Shown here: piece by piece, positions 8,301 to 18,074 of the stretch
How the letters are laid out: every line of letters begins with the position of its first letter
Position numbering within the stretch: the first letter of the stretch is position 1
Source: Bacilli bacterium
Lineage (GTDB): Bacteria; Bacillota_I; Bacilli_A; RF39; UBA660
DNA: 64,000 nt
Direction of reading: 5' to 3'
NCBI GenBank assembly: GCA_017432825.1
Contig: JAFRIJ010000012.1
Coordinates: forward strand, 18,501-82,500
Program-made: the position numbers and the translations under genes
Notes under the pieces: model-generated
What the model saw: only the letters and a program-made list of their open reading frames with translations
Told to the model about the DNA's origin: nothing
Database searches by the model: none

Positions 8301-9230
8301 AATTATTTTAGAAGTATTCTTAAAATTATATTTACAAATACTTTTTAATTTATCTATACCATATTTATCTAATATTTTCTTAGCAACTTCATCAACAGAA
8401 GGATTAGCTCCTTTAGGTAATTTAATACCAACACTATCAGATAACTTATCCATTTCCTTAAGAAATATATATCTACTAATTAAAGAAGAACATGCTACAG
8501 ATAAACATTGATCTTCAGCCTTGGTAAGAAACATAATATCAGTTACTTTTTTGTTAGATTTACTTATATGATTAAAATAACTTTTAGGATTTTCAAACTG
8601 ATCAACAACAATATAGTCATAATTATATCCCATATTCTTAACTTCATATAACACTTTATTATGTAAAATAGCTTTCATAGCATTCATATTATAATTAGCA
8701 TAAGTATTATTATAATCATTATTATTTAAAATATATGTTTTATAAGGAATTCTTTTTATGATTTGTGGAACAATTTCCAAAATTTTATCGTCTGTAAACT
8801 TTTTAGAATCCTTTACTTTTAAATCCAATAAAAAATCTATATTATCACGCGAAACATAAGAAGCAGTAACAACTATAGGACCAAAATAATCACCCGTACC
8901 AACTTCATCAGAACCTATAGAATTAATTCTAATAGGAATAACTTTGTTTGGTTTATCTTCTTTCTTTTTATCATTAGAGTTAGTAGTCTCAGCATGACCA
9001 GAATTTATTTTTTCAGTTTCTATCCAAAAATCTGAAGATAAATCTGCATCTTTCCCTTGAAAAACAACTTTACCTGATTCATATAAAGTAACAACAGTAT
9101 CACCATCTATAGCTTGAAATACAGCATAAGGTGGTGTCTTTTCTCTTCTTAAATCATAAAAAAATTCAATCATTTGTTCACGTGTTTTATCAGAAACTTT
9201 TAACGTAATAGTAGTTTGACCAGGTTTCAT
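8295..9230 (-). CDS. rnhC: ribonuclease HIII
   Basis: A 311-residue RNase HIII, the Firmicute paralogue of RNase HII. The N-terminal TBP-like substrate-binding domain (about 1-90; PGQTTITLKVS, TPPYAVFQAID) precedes the catalytic domain with GSDEVGTGDYFGPIVV, LKVKDSKKFTD and YIVVDQF. It acts on RNA-DNA hybrids including R-loops. ATG 9230 is used instead of GTG 9239, because AGAGGTGAT overlaps the latter. It is divergent from cvpA, the same neighbourhood as rnhC-(zapA)-cvpA in Bacillus; no zapA is seen between them. Confidence 0.95.
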   Translation of the reverse strand: MKPGQTTITLKVSDKTREQMIEFFYDLRREKTPPYAVFQAIDGDTVVTLYESGKVVFQGKDADLSSDFWIETEKINSGHAETTNSNDKKKEDKPNKVIPIRINSIGSDEVGTGDYFGPIVVTASYVSRDNIDFLLDLKVKDSKKFTDDKILEIVPQIIKRIPYKTYILNNNDYNNTYANYNMNAMKAILHNKVLYEVKNMGYNYDYIVVDQFENPKSYFNHISKSNKKVTDIMFLTKAEDQCLSVACSSLISRYIFLKEMDKLSDSVGIKLPKGANPSVDEVAKKILDKYGIDKLKSICKYNFKNTSKIIK

Positions 9231-9323
9231 ATTAATCACCTCTAGAATAATTTTAACACAAAAAACTTTATTTTTAAATATTTTTATTATATAATAAATA
9301 TAAATAATATAAGGAGGTATAAA

Positions 9324-10040
9324 ATGAACTTAACACTAGTAGATGCAATAATTGCATTATTAATAATATTAGGCGCTATAGTAGGATTTAAAAATGGCGC
9401 TATAAAAGAAGGAGTAAAGTTTGTAGGTATAATAGTTGTCGTATTACTAGCTTTTGCATTTAAAGATGACTTAATGGTATTACTATACGAAAATTTACCA
9501 TTTTTTGATTTCTTTGGAGCAATAAGAGGATTATCCGCAATAAATATATTATTCTATCAAATAATTGCTTTTCTAATAATATTTGCTGCATTAACATTTG
9601 TATTAAGAGTATTATTAGTAATAACTGGTTTAATAGAATGGTTACTAAAATTAACAGTATTCTTAAGAGGAATATCGAAAGTAATAGGAATATTTGTAGG
9701 AGCACTAGAGTATTATGTCTACGTTTTTATAGCACTATATATACTAAGTACTCCAGCATTTAATTTAAAGTATATTAATGATTCTAACTTTGGAAATCAA
9801 ATACTATCAAATACACCTATATTAACTAAAATGACAGATAATACCATAAATGTTTATACAGAAGTATGGGATACTATTAAAAATAAAGATAATAAAACAA
9901 ACGAAGAAATAAATACAGAAATACTAATAACTCTACTAGATAATAAACTAATAAAAGTAAGTAGTGCCAAAAGATTAGTTGAATCAAATAAAATAAGTAT
10001 AAAAGATACAAGCTTCCTAGATAAATATACAACTGAATAA
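9324..10040 (+). CDS. cvpA: CvpA family membrane protein
   Basis: A 238-residue protein with four predicted membrane segments (about 5-45, 65-85, 95-120, 130-150) and the CvpA opening VDAIIALLIILGAIVGFKNG. Family members are linked to colicin V production and envelope stress; the molecular role is unclear. The C-terminal 80 residues are hydrophilic. Strong AAGGAGG site before ATG 9324. The rnhC neighbourhood supports the call. Followed by a 17-bp stem. Confidence 0.8.
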   Translation: MNLTLVDAIIALLIILGAIVGFKNGAIKEGVKFVGIIVVVLLAFAFKDDLMVLLYENLPFFDFFGAIRGLSAINILFYQIIAFLIIFAALTFVLRVLLVITGLIEWLLKLTVFLRGISKVIGIFVGALEYYVYVFIALYILSTPAFNLKYINDSNFGNQILSNTPILTKMTDNTINVYTEVWDTIKNKDNKTNEEINTEILITLLDNKLIKVSSAKRLVESNKISIKDTSFLDKYTTE

Positions 10041-10041
10041 T

Positions 10042-10092
10042 TAAATAAAATAGTGTTAACTCAAATGTAAAAGTAACACTATTTTATTTACA
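10042..10092 (+). terminator. long-stem terminator after cvpA
   Basis: A perfect 17-bp stem (10042-10058 with 10074-10090) with a 15-nt loop; the 3' arm is itself T-rich (TATTTTATTTA). Confidence 0.75.
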
Positions 10093-10147
10093 AATAAAAA
10101 TAATTGCTTTATTATAATTATATATAATAGTTGATTGGGGGATTATT

Positions 10148-11074
10148 ATGCTACATAAAAGTGTTTTATTAAAAGAATCAATTGATAGCTTAAATATAAA
10201 AGAAAATGGAATATATATTGATGCTACACTAGGTTATGCAGGACATTCCAGTGAAATATTAAAAAAAATACCCAAAGGATTCTTATATGGAATAGATCAA
10301 GACGATTTTGCAATAGAAAAAAGCAATGAAATATTAAAAAAAATAAGTAATAACTATCATATAATTAGAAGCAATTTTTCAAATATGAAAGAAGAATTAA
10401 AAAAAATAAATATAAACAAAGTAGATGGAGTCTTATTTGATTTGGGAGTATCATCAGTACAACTGGATTTTGATGAAAGAGGATTCAGTTTTCATAAAGA
10501 TGCCAAATTAGATATGCGTATGGATACAACTAAAAATTTTAGTGCATATAACGTAGTAAATGAATACGACTATAGCAATTTAGTAAGAGTATTAAGAGAT
10601 TATGGTGAGGAAAAATACGCTTCTAGCATAGCTAAAAACATTATAAGAGAAAGAAATAATAAAAAAATAGAAACTACTTTAGAATTAGTAAATATTATAA
10701 AAAAAAGTATGCCCCAAAGAGAAATGAAAGAACATCATCCAGCAAGAAAAAGCTTCCAAGCTATAAGAATTGAAGTAAATAATGAATTAGAAGTATTAAA
10801 AGAAGGACTAGAACAAGCACTAGAATTAATTAATGTTGGAGGAAGAGTATCTGTAATAAGTTTTCATTCATTAGAAGATAAAATAGTAAAAAATATTTTT
10901 AATAAGTATAGTGAAATACCAGAAAATATAAAAAAACTACCATTTATACCAGAAAACTTAGAACCAAAATACAAGATAATATCTAAAGGAATAACTCCCA
11001 AAGAAGAAGAATTAATAGATAATAATAGATCACGTAGTGCTAGACTTAGAGTAATAGAAAGAATAAGGGAATAA
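10148..11074 (+). CDS. rsmH: 16S rRNA (cytosine-N4)-methyltransferase RsmH (MraW)
   Basis: A 308-residue SAM-dependent enzyme that methylates C1402 of 16S rRNA. It shows YIDATLGYAGHSSEIL (SAM-binding loop), VDGVLFDLGVSSVQLD, RGFSFHKDAKLDMRMD and HHPARKSFQAIRIEVN, all conserved family blocks. Length is typical. GGGGGAT precedes ATG 10148. It heads rsmH-ftsL-PBP, the start of the classic division/wall cluster; mraZ is not upstream and mraY/murD do not follow, so the cluster is shortened here. Confidence 0.96.
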   Translation: MLHKSVLLKESIDSLNIKENGIYIDATLGYAGHSSEILKKIPKGFLYGIDQDDFAIEKSNEILKKISNNYHIIRSNFSNMKEELKKININKVDGVLFDLGVSSVQLDFDERGFSFHKDAKLDMRMDTTKNFSAYNVVNEYDYSNLVRVLRDYGEEKYASSIAKNIIRERNNKKIETTLELVNIIKKSMPQREMKEHHPARKSFQAIRIEVNNELEVLKEGLEQALELINVGGRVSVISFHSLEDKIVKNIFNKYSEIPENIKKLPFIPENLEPKYKIISKGITPKEEELIDNNRSRSARLRVIERIRE

Positions 11075-11075
11075 T

Positions 11076-11366
11076 ATGAAAAAGAAAAGAAAAAAACAAT
11101 TTCTAAGTGGATTTGAAAGAACAACCTATAAACTATGTATACTAATAATAATATTCTTAATATTAGGAATAGTATTTGGTAAAACTAAATTAGCTCAAAT
11201 AAATTTAGAAGTACAAAAACTAACAAGTAAAGTAAATGAACAAAAAAATAAAAATGAAAGTTTAGAAATGAAAATAGACGAAATGACTTCATTAGATAGA
11301 ATTAAAAAAGTATCAGAAGAAAATGGTTTAAAATATAATAGTGACAATATAAAGACAATTAAGTAA
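11076..11366 (+). CDS. ftsL: FtsL-like septum protein
   Basis: A 96-residue bitopic membrane protein: a basic N-terminus (about 1-18), one membrane segment (about 20-38), then a coiled-coil (LEVQKLTSKVNEQKNKNESLEMKI is heptad-like) and a short tail. Sequence conservation in FtsL is low, so the call rests on size, topology and position between rsmH and the division PBP, which is the standard FtsL slot. It starts 1 nt after the rsmH stop. Confidence 0.8.
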   Translation: MKKKRKKQFLSGFERTTYKLCILIIIFLILGIVFGKTKLAQINLEVQKLTSKVNEQKNKNESLEMKIDEMTSLDRIKKVSEENGLKYNSDNIKTIK

Positions 11367-11378
11367 GAAGGTGATAAT

Positions 11379-13529
11379 ATGGCTAAAAGAAAAATAAATA
11401 TAAACAGAATAAAGAGTAATTATATAATGATGTTAGGAATATTAGCCATATTCATTTTTTTCACTTTAAGATTAATTTATTTATGCACAGTAGATTACAA
11501 AGTAGGTAGTGTTACAATTACTGAATTTATAAAAAATAGAAATACTCAAGAAGAAATAATATTACCAAAAAGAGGAACAATTAGGGATAATAAAGGAAGC
11601 ATCCTAGCAGAAGACGTTGTAAGCTATACAATAATTGCATATCTAGACGAAAGTAGAAGCAAAAATAGCGAAACACCAAAACATGTCGTTGATGTAGACG
11701 CTACCGCCAAAATACTAGCCCCTTATGTTAATTTAGAAGAAAAAGTATTAAAAACGATATTAAGTAAAGACGCTTATCAAGTAGAATTAGGCCCAGGAGG
11801 AAAGAATTTATCTCAAATTCAAATGGAAACAATAAAAAAATTAAACTTACCTGGAATAGACTTTACCCAATCAACCAAACGATATTATCCTAATGGAGAT
11901 TTTGCATCATACGCAATAGGATATACAACAAAAGAAGAAGATAAAGATGGAAATATTTGGGAAAAAGGTGGATTAGGTACAGAAGAATATTTTGATGAAA
12001 CACTAAGAGGAACAAGTGGATACGTAACTTATGAAAAAGATAGATACGGCTATAAAATAGCAAACGGAAGAGAATATAAAGAAGATGCTAAAGACGGTGA
12101 AGATATATATTTAACTATAGATAGCAACATAGAACTATTTACCGAAAATGCAACAAAAAAAATGGCAGAAGATAGTGAAGCAGAATGGGGATTTATCACA
12201 GTAGCAGATGCCAAAACAGGTGCTATATTATCTTATTCAACCTTTCCATCATTTGATCCAAATACAAAAGAGATTGTAAATTATATAGATCCATTAACAG
12301 GTAATCCTTTTGAACCAGGAAGTACTATGAAAACATTTAGTTATATGTGTGCTATAGAAAACGGAAATTATAATGGAAGCAATACTTTTAAGTCAGGCTC
12401 TATTACATATGAAGCAACAGATGGAAAAAAGACAACAATTCATGACTGGAATAAAGAAGGATGGGGAAATATAAGCTATGATTTTGGATTTGCATTATCA
12501 TCAAACGTTGGAGCTTCAAACCTACTAGAAACAAATATAATAACGAAAAAGAATTTAACAGATTGTTACAATAAATATGGTTTTGGTAAAATAACAGATT
12601 TTACCATAAATAGAGAATCATCTGGAAGAGTTAAATTTAATTATGATATAGATGCTGCCAGTGCCACTTTTGGGCAAGGAATAACAGTTACACCAATTCA
12701 GATGATAAAAGCCTTAACCATAATAGCAAACGATGGAAGATTATTAAAACCATACTTAATAGATAAAATAATTGACAACGAAACAGGAGAATCAAATTAT
12801 GAAGCAACAACAGAAGTACTAGATACAGTAGCTAGTCCAGGAACAATAAATAAATTGAAGGAATTATTAAAAAGTGTTATTTGTGAAGAAAAAGAAAAAT
12901 GTACTGGTAGTGCTTATTATATGAAAGATTATCCATTAATGGGAAAAACAGGAACCGCACAAATATATAATGAAAAAACTGGTACTTATATGACTGGAGA
13001 ATCAAATTACATATATTCATTTGCAGGACTATATCCAATAGATGAACCACAAATTATAATATATTCCGCTATAAAAGAACCAAAGGATACAGAAAACTAT
13101 ATAGCAGTTGCTATAAAAGATATAGTAGTAAATATAAGTAAATATTTAAATATTGCAACTGATAACAATAAACAAGAAACATATAAAATTGATAATTATA
13201 TAAATAAAGATTTAGAAACAATTAAAACAGAACTGACTAAAAATAATATGCAAGTATATGTTTTAGGAACAGGAGATAAAATAATAAATCAGTATCCAAA
13301 AGAAAACAACAAATTATATAAAGGAAGTGTAGTAGCACTATTAACAAATGATTACGACAAAAAAGTTCCAAACTTTATAGGGCTTTCATATAAAGACTCA
13401 ACTAACATATTAAAACTAATGAATGTTAAGTATACAATTGAAGGGAAAGGATATGTTAAAGAACAAAGCATAAAAGAAGGAGACACTATAAAAGATGATA
13501 CTACTATTACCTTAAAATTAAATAAATAA
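11379..13529 (+). CDS. pbpB: division penicillin-binding protein (PBP2B/FtsI class B, two PASTA domains)
   Basis: A 716-residue class B transpeptidase that crosslinks septal peptidoglycan. One N-terminal membrane segment (about 13-35), then a dimerisation domain with LPKRGTIRDNKG, then the transpeptidase domain: catalytic Ser315 in GSTMK, SSN around 385-390, and KTGTA at 523-527. Two PASTA repeats follow (about 590-655 and 660-716; KVPNFIGLSYKDS opens the second). Two PASTA domains resemble Bacillus PBP2B, but sporulation-specific SpoVD is a close relative. AAGGTGAT site upstream. Confidence 0.92.
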   Translation: MAKRKININRIKSNYIMMLGILAIFIFFTLRLIYLCTVDYKVGSVTITEFIKNRNTQEEIILPKRGTIRDNKGSILAEDVVSYTIIAYLDESRSKNSETPKHVVDVDATAKILAPYVNLEEKVLKTILSKDAYQVELGPGGKNLSQIQMETIKKLNLPGIDFTQSTKRYYPNGDFASYAIGYTTKEEDKDGNIWEKGGLGTEEYFDETLRGTSGYVTYEKDRYGYKIANGREYKEDAKDGEDIYLTIDSNIELFTENATKKMAEDSEAEWGFITVADAKTGAILSYSTFPSFDPNTKEIVNYIDPLTGNPFEPGSTMKTFSYMCAIENGNYNGSNTFKSGSITYEATDGKKTTIHDWNKEGWGNISYDFGFALSSNVGASNLLETNIITKKNLTDCYNKYGFGKITDFTINRESSGRVKFNYDIDAASATFGQGITVTPIQMIKALTIIANDGRLLKPYLIDKIIDNETGESNYEATTEVLDTVASPGTINKLKELLKSVICEEKEKCTGSAYYMKDYPLMGKTGTAQIYNEKTGTYMTGESNYIYSFAGLYPIDEPQIIIYSAIKEPKDTENYIAVAIKDIVVNISKYLNIATDNNKQETYKIDNYINKDLETIKTELTKNNMQVYVLGTGDKIINQYPKENNKLYKGSVVALLTNDYDKKVPNFIGLSYKDSTNILKLMNVKYTIEGKGYVKEQSIKEGDTIKDDTTITLKLNK

Positions 13530-13554
13530 AATATATCGCAAGATATATTTTTTT
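13528..13554 (+). terminator. terminator after pbpB
   Basis: A 10-bp stem (13528-13537 with 13542-13551), a GCAA tetraloop and a T-run. Confidence 0.85.
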
Positions 13555-13581
13555 ATCATATAAAATTAACTAAATAAGCAC

Positions 13582-13610
13582 TTGACAACTTTAAAAAAGA
13601 CATATAAAAT
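13582..13610 (+). promoter_or_regulatory. rny promoter
   Basis: TTGACA (13582-13587), 17 bp, TAAAAT (13605-13610). This leaves a leader of about 60 nt before the GGAGGTG site of rny. Confidence 0.7.
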
Positions 13611-13680
13611 TAAATTGTATAGTTTTAATTAATAATTTAATTTTAATTATAAAGCGAAAATAGAATGGAGGTGCAATAAG

Positions 13681-15234
13681 ATGAATGCAACACTAACTTC
13701 CATTGTACTATTTTTTGTAGGCTTAGTAATTGGAATAGTTTTAATAATAATAATTAATTACTTAAAAAATAAGTCAAAAGAACATAAAGCAATAGACATA
13801 GTAGAAAAAGCAAAGAAAGATGCTGAAAAGGCAAAAAGAGATTCAATATTAGAAACAAAAGAAGAAATACATAAATTAAAATTAGATGCTGATAAAGAAA
13901 TTAAAGAAAAAAAACTAGAAATAAAAGAAGCAGAAGATAGATTGTTACAACGTGAAAATAATATTGATAGAAGAGATGTAACTATTCAAAATAGAGAAGA
14001 CGCCGTCATTGAAAGAGAAAATGATTTACTAGAAAAGCAAAAAAAAGTACAAGATAAAGAAAGAGAAATGGAAGAAATAAAGAAAGAACAACTAGAAAAA
14101 TTAGAAGAAATCGCCAAATTTTCAAAAGAAAAAGCTCATGATTTAATCATGAAAAGAGTAGAAGAAACAATGAATAAAGAAATTGCTACATACATAAAAG
14201 AAAGAGAATCAGAGGCAAAATTAGAAAGTGATAATATTGCTAAAGAAATGATCGTAAGTAGTATGCAAAAGTATGCAGCAGATGTAACTAATACTCAAAC
14301 AGTTTCCGTAATAAGTTTACCTAATGATGAGATGAAAGGTAGAATTATAGGAAGAGAAGGAAGAAATGTAAGAACTATTGAGTCAGTAACGGGAGTTGAT
14401 TTAATAATAGATGATACTCCAGAAGCAATAGTAATATCTTCATTTGATCCATTAAGAAGAGAAATTGCTAAATTAACATTAGAAACATTAATAAGTGATG
14501 GAAGAATTCATCCAGCTAGAATAGAAGAAGTATATGATAAAACATGTAACGATGTAAACGCTATGATAAGAAAATATGGTAAAGATGCTATATACTCTTT
14601 AGGAATAAGTAAAATGGATGCTGAATTAATAGAAATAGTAGGTAAATTGCATTTTAGAACAAGTTATGGTCAAAATGCATTACAACACTCTATAGAAGTA
14701 GCAAATATTTCTGGATTATTGGCAGCAGAATTAGGAGAGAATGTAAATCTAGCAAAAAGAGCAGGACTACTTCATGATATAGGTAAAGCAATAGACTTTG
14801 AAATGGAAGGTTCACATGTCCAAATCGGAGCAGAATTAGCAAAAAAATATAAAGAAGATGATGTGGTTATTAATTCTATACTTTCCCACCATGGTGATGT
14901 TCAATCAACTAGTGTGATTTCTACAATAGTAGCAATTGCGGATACAATATCAGCTTCTCGTCCAGGAGCAAGAAATGATACCACAGATAATTATTTCCAA
15001 AGATTAGAGCAACTAGAAACAATTGGAAATGAAATAAAAGGTGTAGATAAAGCATATGCTATTCAAGCAGGAAGAGAATTAAGAGTGATGGTTAAACCAG
15101 AAGAAATAGACGATTTAACAAGTGTTCAAATAGCAAGAGATATTAAAAATAAGATTGAAGAACAATTACAATATCCTGGAACCATCAAAGTAACAGTTAT
15201 AAGAGAAACAAGAGCATGTGAAGAAGCAAAATAG
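13681..15234 (+). CDS. rny: ribonuclease Y
   Basis: A 517-residue membrane-anchored endoribonuclease that initiates mRNA decay. N-terminal membrane segment (about 5-25); long charged coiled-coil (about 30-200); KH domain with [15 protein letters not shown] (about 215-280); HD domain with catalytic His365-Asp366 in LLHDIGKA. Length matches Bacillus RNase Y. GGAGGTG precedes ATG 13681. The TAG stop is the first base pair of the downstream terminator hairpin. Transcribed from its own TTGACA promoter. Confidence 0.97.
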   Translation: MNATLTSIVLFFVGLVIGIVLIIIINYLKNKSKEHKAIDIVEKAKKDAEKAKRDSILETKEEIHKLKLDADKEIKEKKLEIKEAEDRLLQRENNIDRRDVTIQNREDAVIERENDLLEKQKKVQDKEREMEEIKKEQLEKLEEIAKFSKEKAHDLIMKRVEETMNKEIATYIKERESEAKLESDNIAKEMIVSSMQKYAADVTNTQTVSVISLPNDEMKGRIIGREGRNVRTIESVTGVDLIIDDTPEAIVISSFDPLRREIAKLTLETLISDGRIHPARIEEVYDKTCNDVNAMIRKYGKDAIYSLGISKMDAELIEIVGKLHFRTSYGQNALQHSIEVANISGLLAAELGENVNLAKRAGLLHDIGKAIDFEMEGSHVQIGAELAKKYKEDDVVINSILSHHGDVQSTSVISTIVAIADTISASRPGARNDTTDNYFQRLEQLETIGNEIKGVDKAYAIQAGRELRVMVKPEEIDDLTSVQIARDIKNKIEEQLQYPGTIKVTVIRETRACEEAK

Positions 15235-15260
15235 TTTGGTTATAAACCAAACTATTTTTT
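15232..15260 (+). terminator. rny terminator
   Basis: A 10-bp stem TAGTTTGGTT/AACCAAACTA (15232-15241 with 15245-15254), an ATA loop and T6. Confidence 0.9.
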
Positions 15261-15261
15261 A

Positions 15262-15290
15262 TTGACTATAAGGATAAAAAATAATATAAT
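15262..15290 (+). promoter_or_regulatory. promoter of the papain-like/dockerin gene
   Basis: TTGACT (15262-15267), 17 bp, TATAAT (15285-15290). It lies within the 65-bp repeat and starts directly after the rny terminator T-run. Confidence 0.8.
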
Positions 15291-15315
15291 TAACACAGAA
15301 GAATATGGTGATAAG

Positions 15316-17685
15316 ATGAGAAAACTAATTAAAAAGATAATAATAGCAATCATATTAATACCATTAGAAATAAATGCTGAAACAATACTATCATCAGGAA
15401 CTCCTTATGGAACATACGAAGATGCTCAAAAAATGATAAAAGAAGTAATGAAAGCATATTATAATAGGGGTTCATATATACAATATAATTATGCAAAAGC
15501 TACATATGGCTTAGAAAGTCCTGAAGAAGCAACAAGTCAAGACATACGATATAATGTATGTGCTGCATATACATATGATGTTCTTACCGAAACGTTTGGA
15601 TTGACATATAAGCTAAATGAAACAGAAACTTCTTTTCCGCGTTATGCAAATGATATATTGAAAAGAGGAAAATATTTATATGAAAGCAACGATAATAAAG
15701 AATTAATTTATTATGAAAATACATCTAACAACACATATTATGTTAAAGGCTATAGTGGAACAGAAGACATTTCATTCAATGAATTTGTTAAAAAACTAAA
15801 ACCGGGAGACTTATTATCATTTAGTCATGCAATGATGGTTTATGATGTTGTAGATAGAAATAACGATGGAGAAGTAGATGATGCCTTATTATTAGCATCA
15901 TCAGGTCATTCTAAGGTTAATTCTCGTATTGGGGAAAATGATATTTATTTGTATTACGACAAAATTATTAACAAATCGAATGGAGTTATAAATACTCCAC
16001 CATACGGAAATAATTCTGGTGGTGGAATTTATTGGCAATGGCTAAGTAACAATGGAAACTTTGTTAACCAAGATAGTGAAAAAATAAAATGTAATAAAAC
16101 AGAGTGTGCAATCATAAGACTGTTTTATGAAGATACAAATAAAAATGCAGTCTTTAATTATACAATAGATACTGAACAATACAAAAAGGCTAAATTACGT
16201 ACTGAATATCCAGATATATTTATAGAAAAAACTGTAAATATTGGTGATAATAATAGTGTGTACATAGGAAATTCACTAACATATACAATAAACATAACTA
16301 ATAAAAGTAGCTTATCTTATGGTAACTTTAAAATTGAAGAAACAATAGGAGATAATGTAAAATATGTCTCTTCAGAAGGCGAAAGCACATATAATGAAAC
16401 GACTAATACAATTACATGGAATATATCAGGCTTAGCAGCCGGCGACAGCAAAACATTATCGTATACAGTAAACGTCAAAGAAATAAGCTTTGAGCCAGTT
16501 AAAGCTACAGGTAAACTTTATAAAAATAATAACCAAATATATATAACAACTGGAACTGTATCTAACCCAGTAGTTATACATTTTGCTATAAAACAATCGT
16601 ATCTATATTGCTATAATGAAAATAAAGATAATTATTCGAGCTTTGAACTAATTGATAAAATTATTGAATGTGCTCGTCCAGATACAGAAAGTAATATGCT
16701 CCAAAATATATTTAATATAAGTAATCCTTTTGAAGAATATATATATGATAAAATAGATACTACAAATAAAAATCAGGCAAACAGAATATTATTAAAAAAT
16801 GATAATAATAATGTTAAAAAAATCAAAAAAATGTTATTAAATAATTATTGGAGTGGATTAGTAAAAATAAAAAATACAGATAAACTCATTTTATCAAGAT
16901 GGTCAATATATGATGACCCAGCAAGAGCAAAAACAATTAATCCCAGTGATTTTGAAGATGGAGATATTCTAATATATTCGGTTGGAGAAAATTCCAGCAC
17001 AGCTGAAAATGGTATTTATGTTTATGTATATATTCAGAGTCTTGGAGGATTTATTGGAAAAAATTATACTGAATCTAGCAATGTTAGAGATAAATTTACA
17101 TATGACTATTATAGTGACATAAACTCACTATTTACTGAAAACACAACATTTGGACCATATAAAAAAGATAGTGATGACTATAATGAAGATGATAAAATAT
17201 TTATGAATTATCAAACGTTGTTTGATAAAGATTTTTATATAATATTAAGGCCTTCTATTTTAAATCTAAAACTTAAAACTACAAAATATAATTTAGATGA
17301 TGATAATAAAATTATTTATGGAATACCAATAAACACTGACATTAACACAATAAGTAGTAATTTTAATACAACAGGTGATATTAGCATAACAAATAACGAA
17401 AACATAAGTATTACCAATAATATATCCACTGGAAACACTTTTAAAGTAACATTTAGCACTAATAGAAGTTTAGAATACATTATATCAATAAAAGGAGATG
17501 TTGAAGGAGATGGCATCATTAATAGTAACGATGTTATAAAAGCATACAATATATTAATGAAAAAAATAACAGTAACAAAACTATATCAAGATACAGCAGA
17601 TACAACAAATGATGGCGAATTAAAAATAAATGATATAGCTAAACTATATCAATACACCAAAGGCATAATAAATAGCTTAGATTAG
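15316..17685 (+). CDS. secreted papain-like (NlpC/P60-type) protein with DUF11 and C-terminal dockerin
   Basis: A 789-residue exported protein. Signal peptide 1-21. Residues 28-200 look like an NlpC/P60 papain-like fold: Cys82 in RYNVCAAYTYD, LKPGDLL before His171 (FSHAMMVYDV), and a further His198. A DUF11-type beta domain follows (about 300-390: IFIEKTVNIGDNNSVYIG, TYTINITNKS). A second module (about 430-670) is shared with the 20484 paralogue and has a GDILIYSV segment. The C-terminus (about 727-789) is dockerin-like, with calcium loops GDVEGDGIINSND and TNDGELKINDIAKLY. Start ATG 15316 is chosen because the promoter -10 is at 15285 and GGTGAT precedes it. Peptidoglycan or protein cleavage is inferred only. 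Confidence 0.72.
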   Translation: MRKLIKKIIIAIILIPLEINAETILSSGTPYGTYEDAQKMIKEVMKAYYNRGSYIQYNYAKATYGLESPEEATSQDIRYNVCAAYTYDVLTETFGLTYKLNETETSFPRYANDILKRGKYLYESNDNKELIYYENTSNNTYYVKGYSGTEDISFNEFVKKLKPGDLLSFSHAMMVYDVVDRNNDGEVDDALLLASSGHSKVNSRIGENDIYLYYDKIINKSNGVINTPPYGNNSGGGIYWQWLSNNGNFVNQDSEKIKCNKTECAIIRLFYEDTNKNAVFNYTIDTEQYKKAKLRTEYPDIFIEKTVNIGDNNSVYIGNSLTYTINITNKSSLSYGNFKIEETIGDNVKYVSSEGESTYNETTNTITWNISGLAAGDSKTLSYTVNVKEISFEPVKATGKLYKNNNQIYITTGTVSNPVVIHFAIKQSYLYCYNENKDNYSSFELIDKIIECARPDTESNMLQNIFNISNPFEEYIYDKIDTTNKNQANRILLKNDNNNVKKIKKMLLNNYWSGLVKIKNTDKLILSRWSIYDDPARAKTINPSDFEDGDILIYSVGENSSTAENGIYVYVYIQSLGGFIGKNYTESSNVRDKFTYDYYSDINSLFTENTTFGPYKKDSDDYNEDDKIFMNYQTLFDKDFYIILRPSILNLKLKTTKYNLDDDNKIIYGIPINTDINTISSNFNTTGDISITNNENISITNNISTGNTFKVTFSTNRSLEYIISIKGDVEGDGIINSNDVIKAYNILMKKITVTKLYQDTADTTNDGELKINDIAKLYQYTKGIINSLD

Positions 17686-17699
17686 CTAAGCTATTTATT
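17671..17699 (+). terminator. terminator overlapping the end of the dockerin gene
   Basis: A 9-bp stem AATAGCTTA/TAAGCTATT (17671-17679 with 17687-17695). The 5' arm encodes the C-terminal Asn-Ser-Leu. The short T-tract abuts the left end of the insertion element. Confidence 0.65.
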
Positions 17700-17706
17700 C
17701 AGAGTG

Positions 17707-17736
17707 TTGACAAAGTCAGAAGTTTTCTTTTATTAT
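17707..17736 (+). promoter_or_regulatory. inward promoter within the element's terminal repeat
   Basis: TTGACA (17707-17712) lies inside the left inverted repeat. TATTAT (17731-17736) follows after 18 bp. Confidence 0.5.
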
Positions 17737-17757
17737 AAAATGTTGTATAATTAAATT

Positions 17758-17812
17758 GCGAGTAAAAACTTTATCGTAGCCGATTAAGTTTATCATATAT
17801 ACTCGCTTTTTT
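17758..17812 (+). ncRNA. structured leader / small RNA with terminator-like hairpin
   Basis: Outer stem GCGAGTA/TACTCGC (17758-17764 with 17800-17806) followed by T6. It encloses an inner stem (17766-17776 with 17781-17791, one mismatch) closed by a TAGC loop. Bases 17769-17781 are exactly complementary to 17839-17851, which includes the first G of the downstream GGAG ribosome site. Confidence 0.45.
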
Positions 17813-17822
17813 AGTGAAAAAA

Positions 17823-17843
17823 TAGCCTAATTATTATAGGCTA
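17823..17843 (+). promoter_or_regulatory. hairpin before the element's ribosome site
   Basis: TAGCCTA (17823-17829) pairs with TAGGCTA (17837-17843). GGAG is at 17851-17854 and ATG at 17862. The 3' arm is also part of the sequence complementary to the upstream hairpin loop, so the two structures are mutually exclusive. Confidence 0.4.
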
Positions 17844-17860
17844 CGATAAAGGAGAATAAA

Positions 17861-17986
17861 TATGATGAAGTTATAGAAAAAGTAGCTAAAGAAAGAAAAG
17901 AATGATTAGAAGATGAATAAATGAAGAAAGAAAAAGTTAGTGAAAAAACACTAATAAATACGTCAAAATATATGAAATATTTATAA
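17861..17986 (+). pseudogene. remnant reading frame inside the element
   Basis: One continuous frame reads YDEVIEKVAKERKE, stop (TGA 17903-17905), LEDE, stop (TAA 17918-17920), then MKKEKVSEKTLINTSKYMKY and a final stop at 17984-17986. The only ATGs beside the ribosome site (17862, 17865) are in another frame or give a 4-residue peptide. This suggests a frameshift plus two nonsense changes in an old gene. Family unrecognised. Confidence 0.4.
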
Positions 17987-18074
17987 AATTAAAGATGTTT
18001 TTAAAATTTGCTTTTCAAGAAAATATGTATAAGAAAATCCTTAGTAAAAAAAACTAGGGGTTGTCTACACTCTG

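Larger units (their letters stand above)
15228..15292 (+). repeat. 65-bp exact repeat, copy 1 (terminator plus promoter)
   Basis: Identical to 18075-18139. It contains the rny terminator hairpin and the TTGACT/TATAAT promoter of the next gene, so the whole regulatory cassette has been duplicated. Confidence 0.95.

Noticed and set aside
15262..15315. Upstream start for the first papain-like/dockerin protein
   Set aside because: The region contains the promoter, and ATG 15316 directly begins a signal peptide.
17903..17905. UGA read as tryptophan, restoring the frame inside the element
   Set aside because: A second stop (TAA) follows five codons later and no conserved gene in the window has an in-frame TGA.
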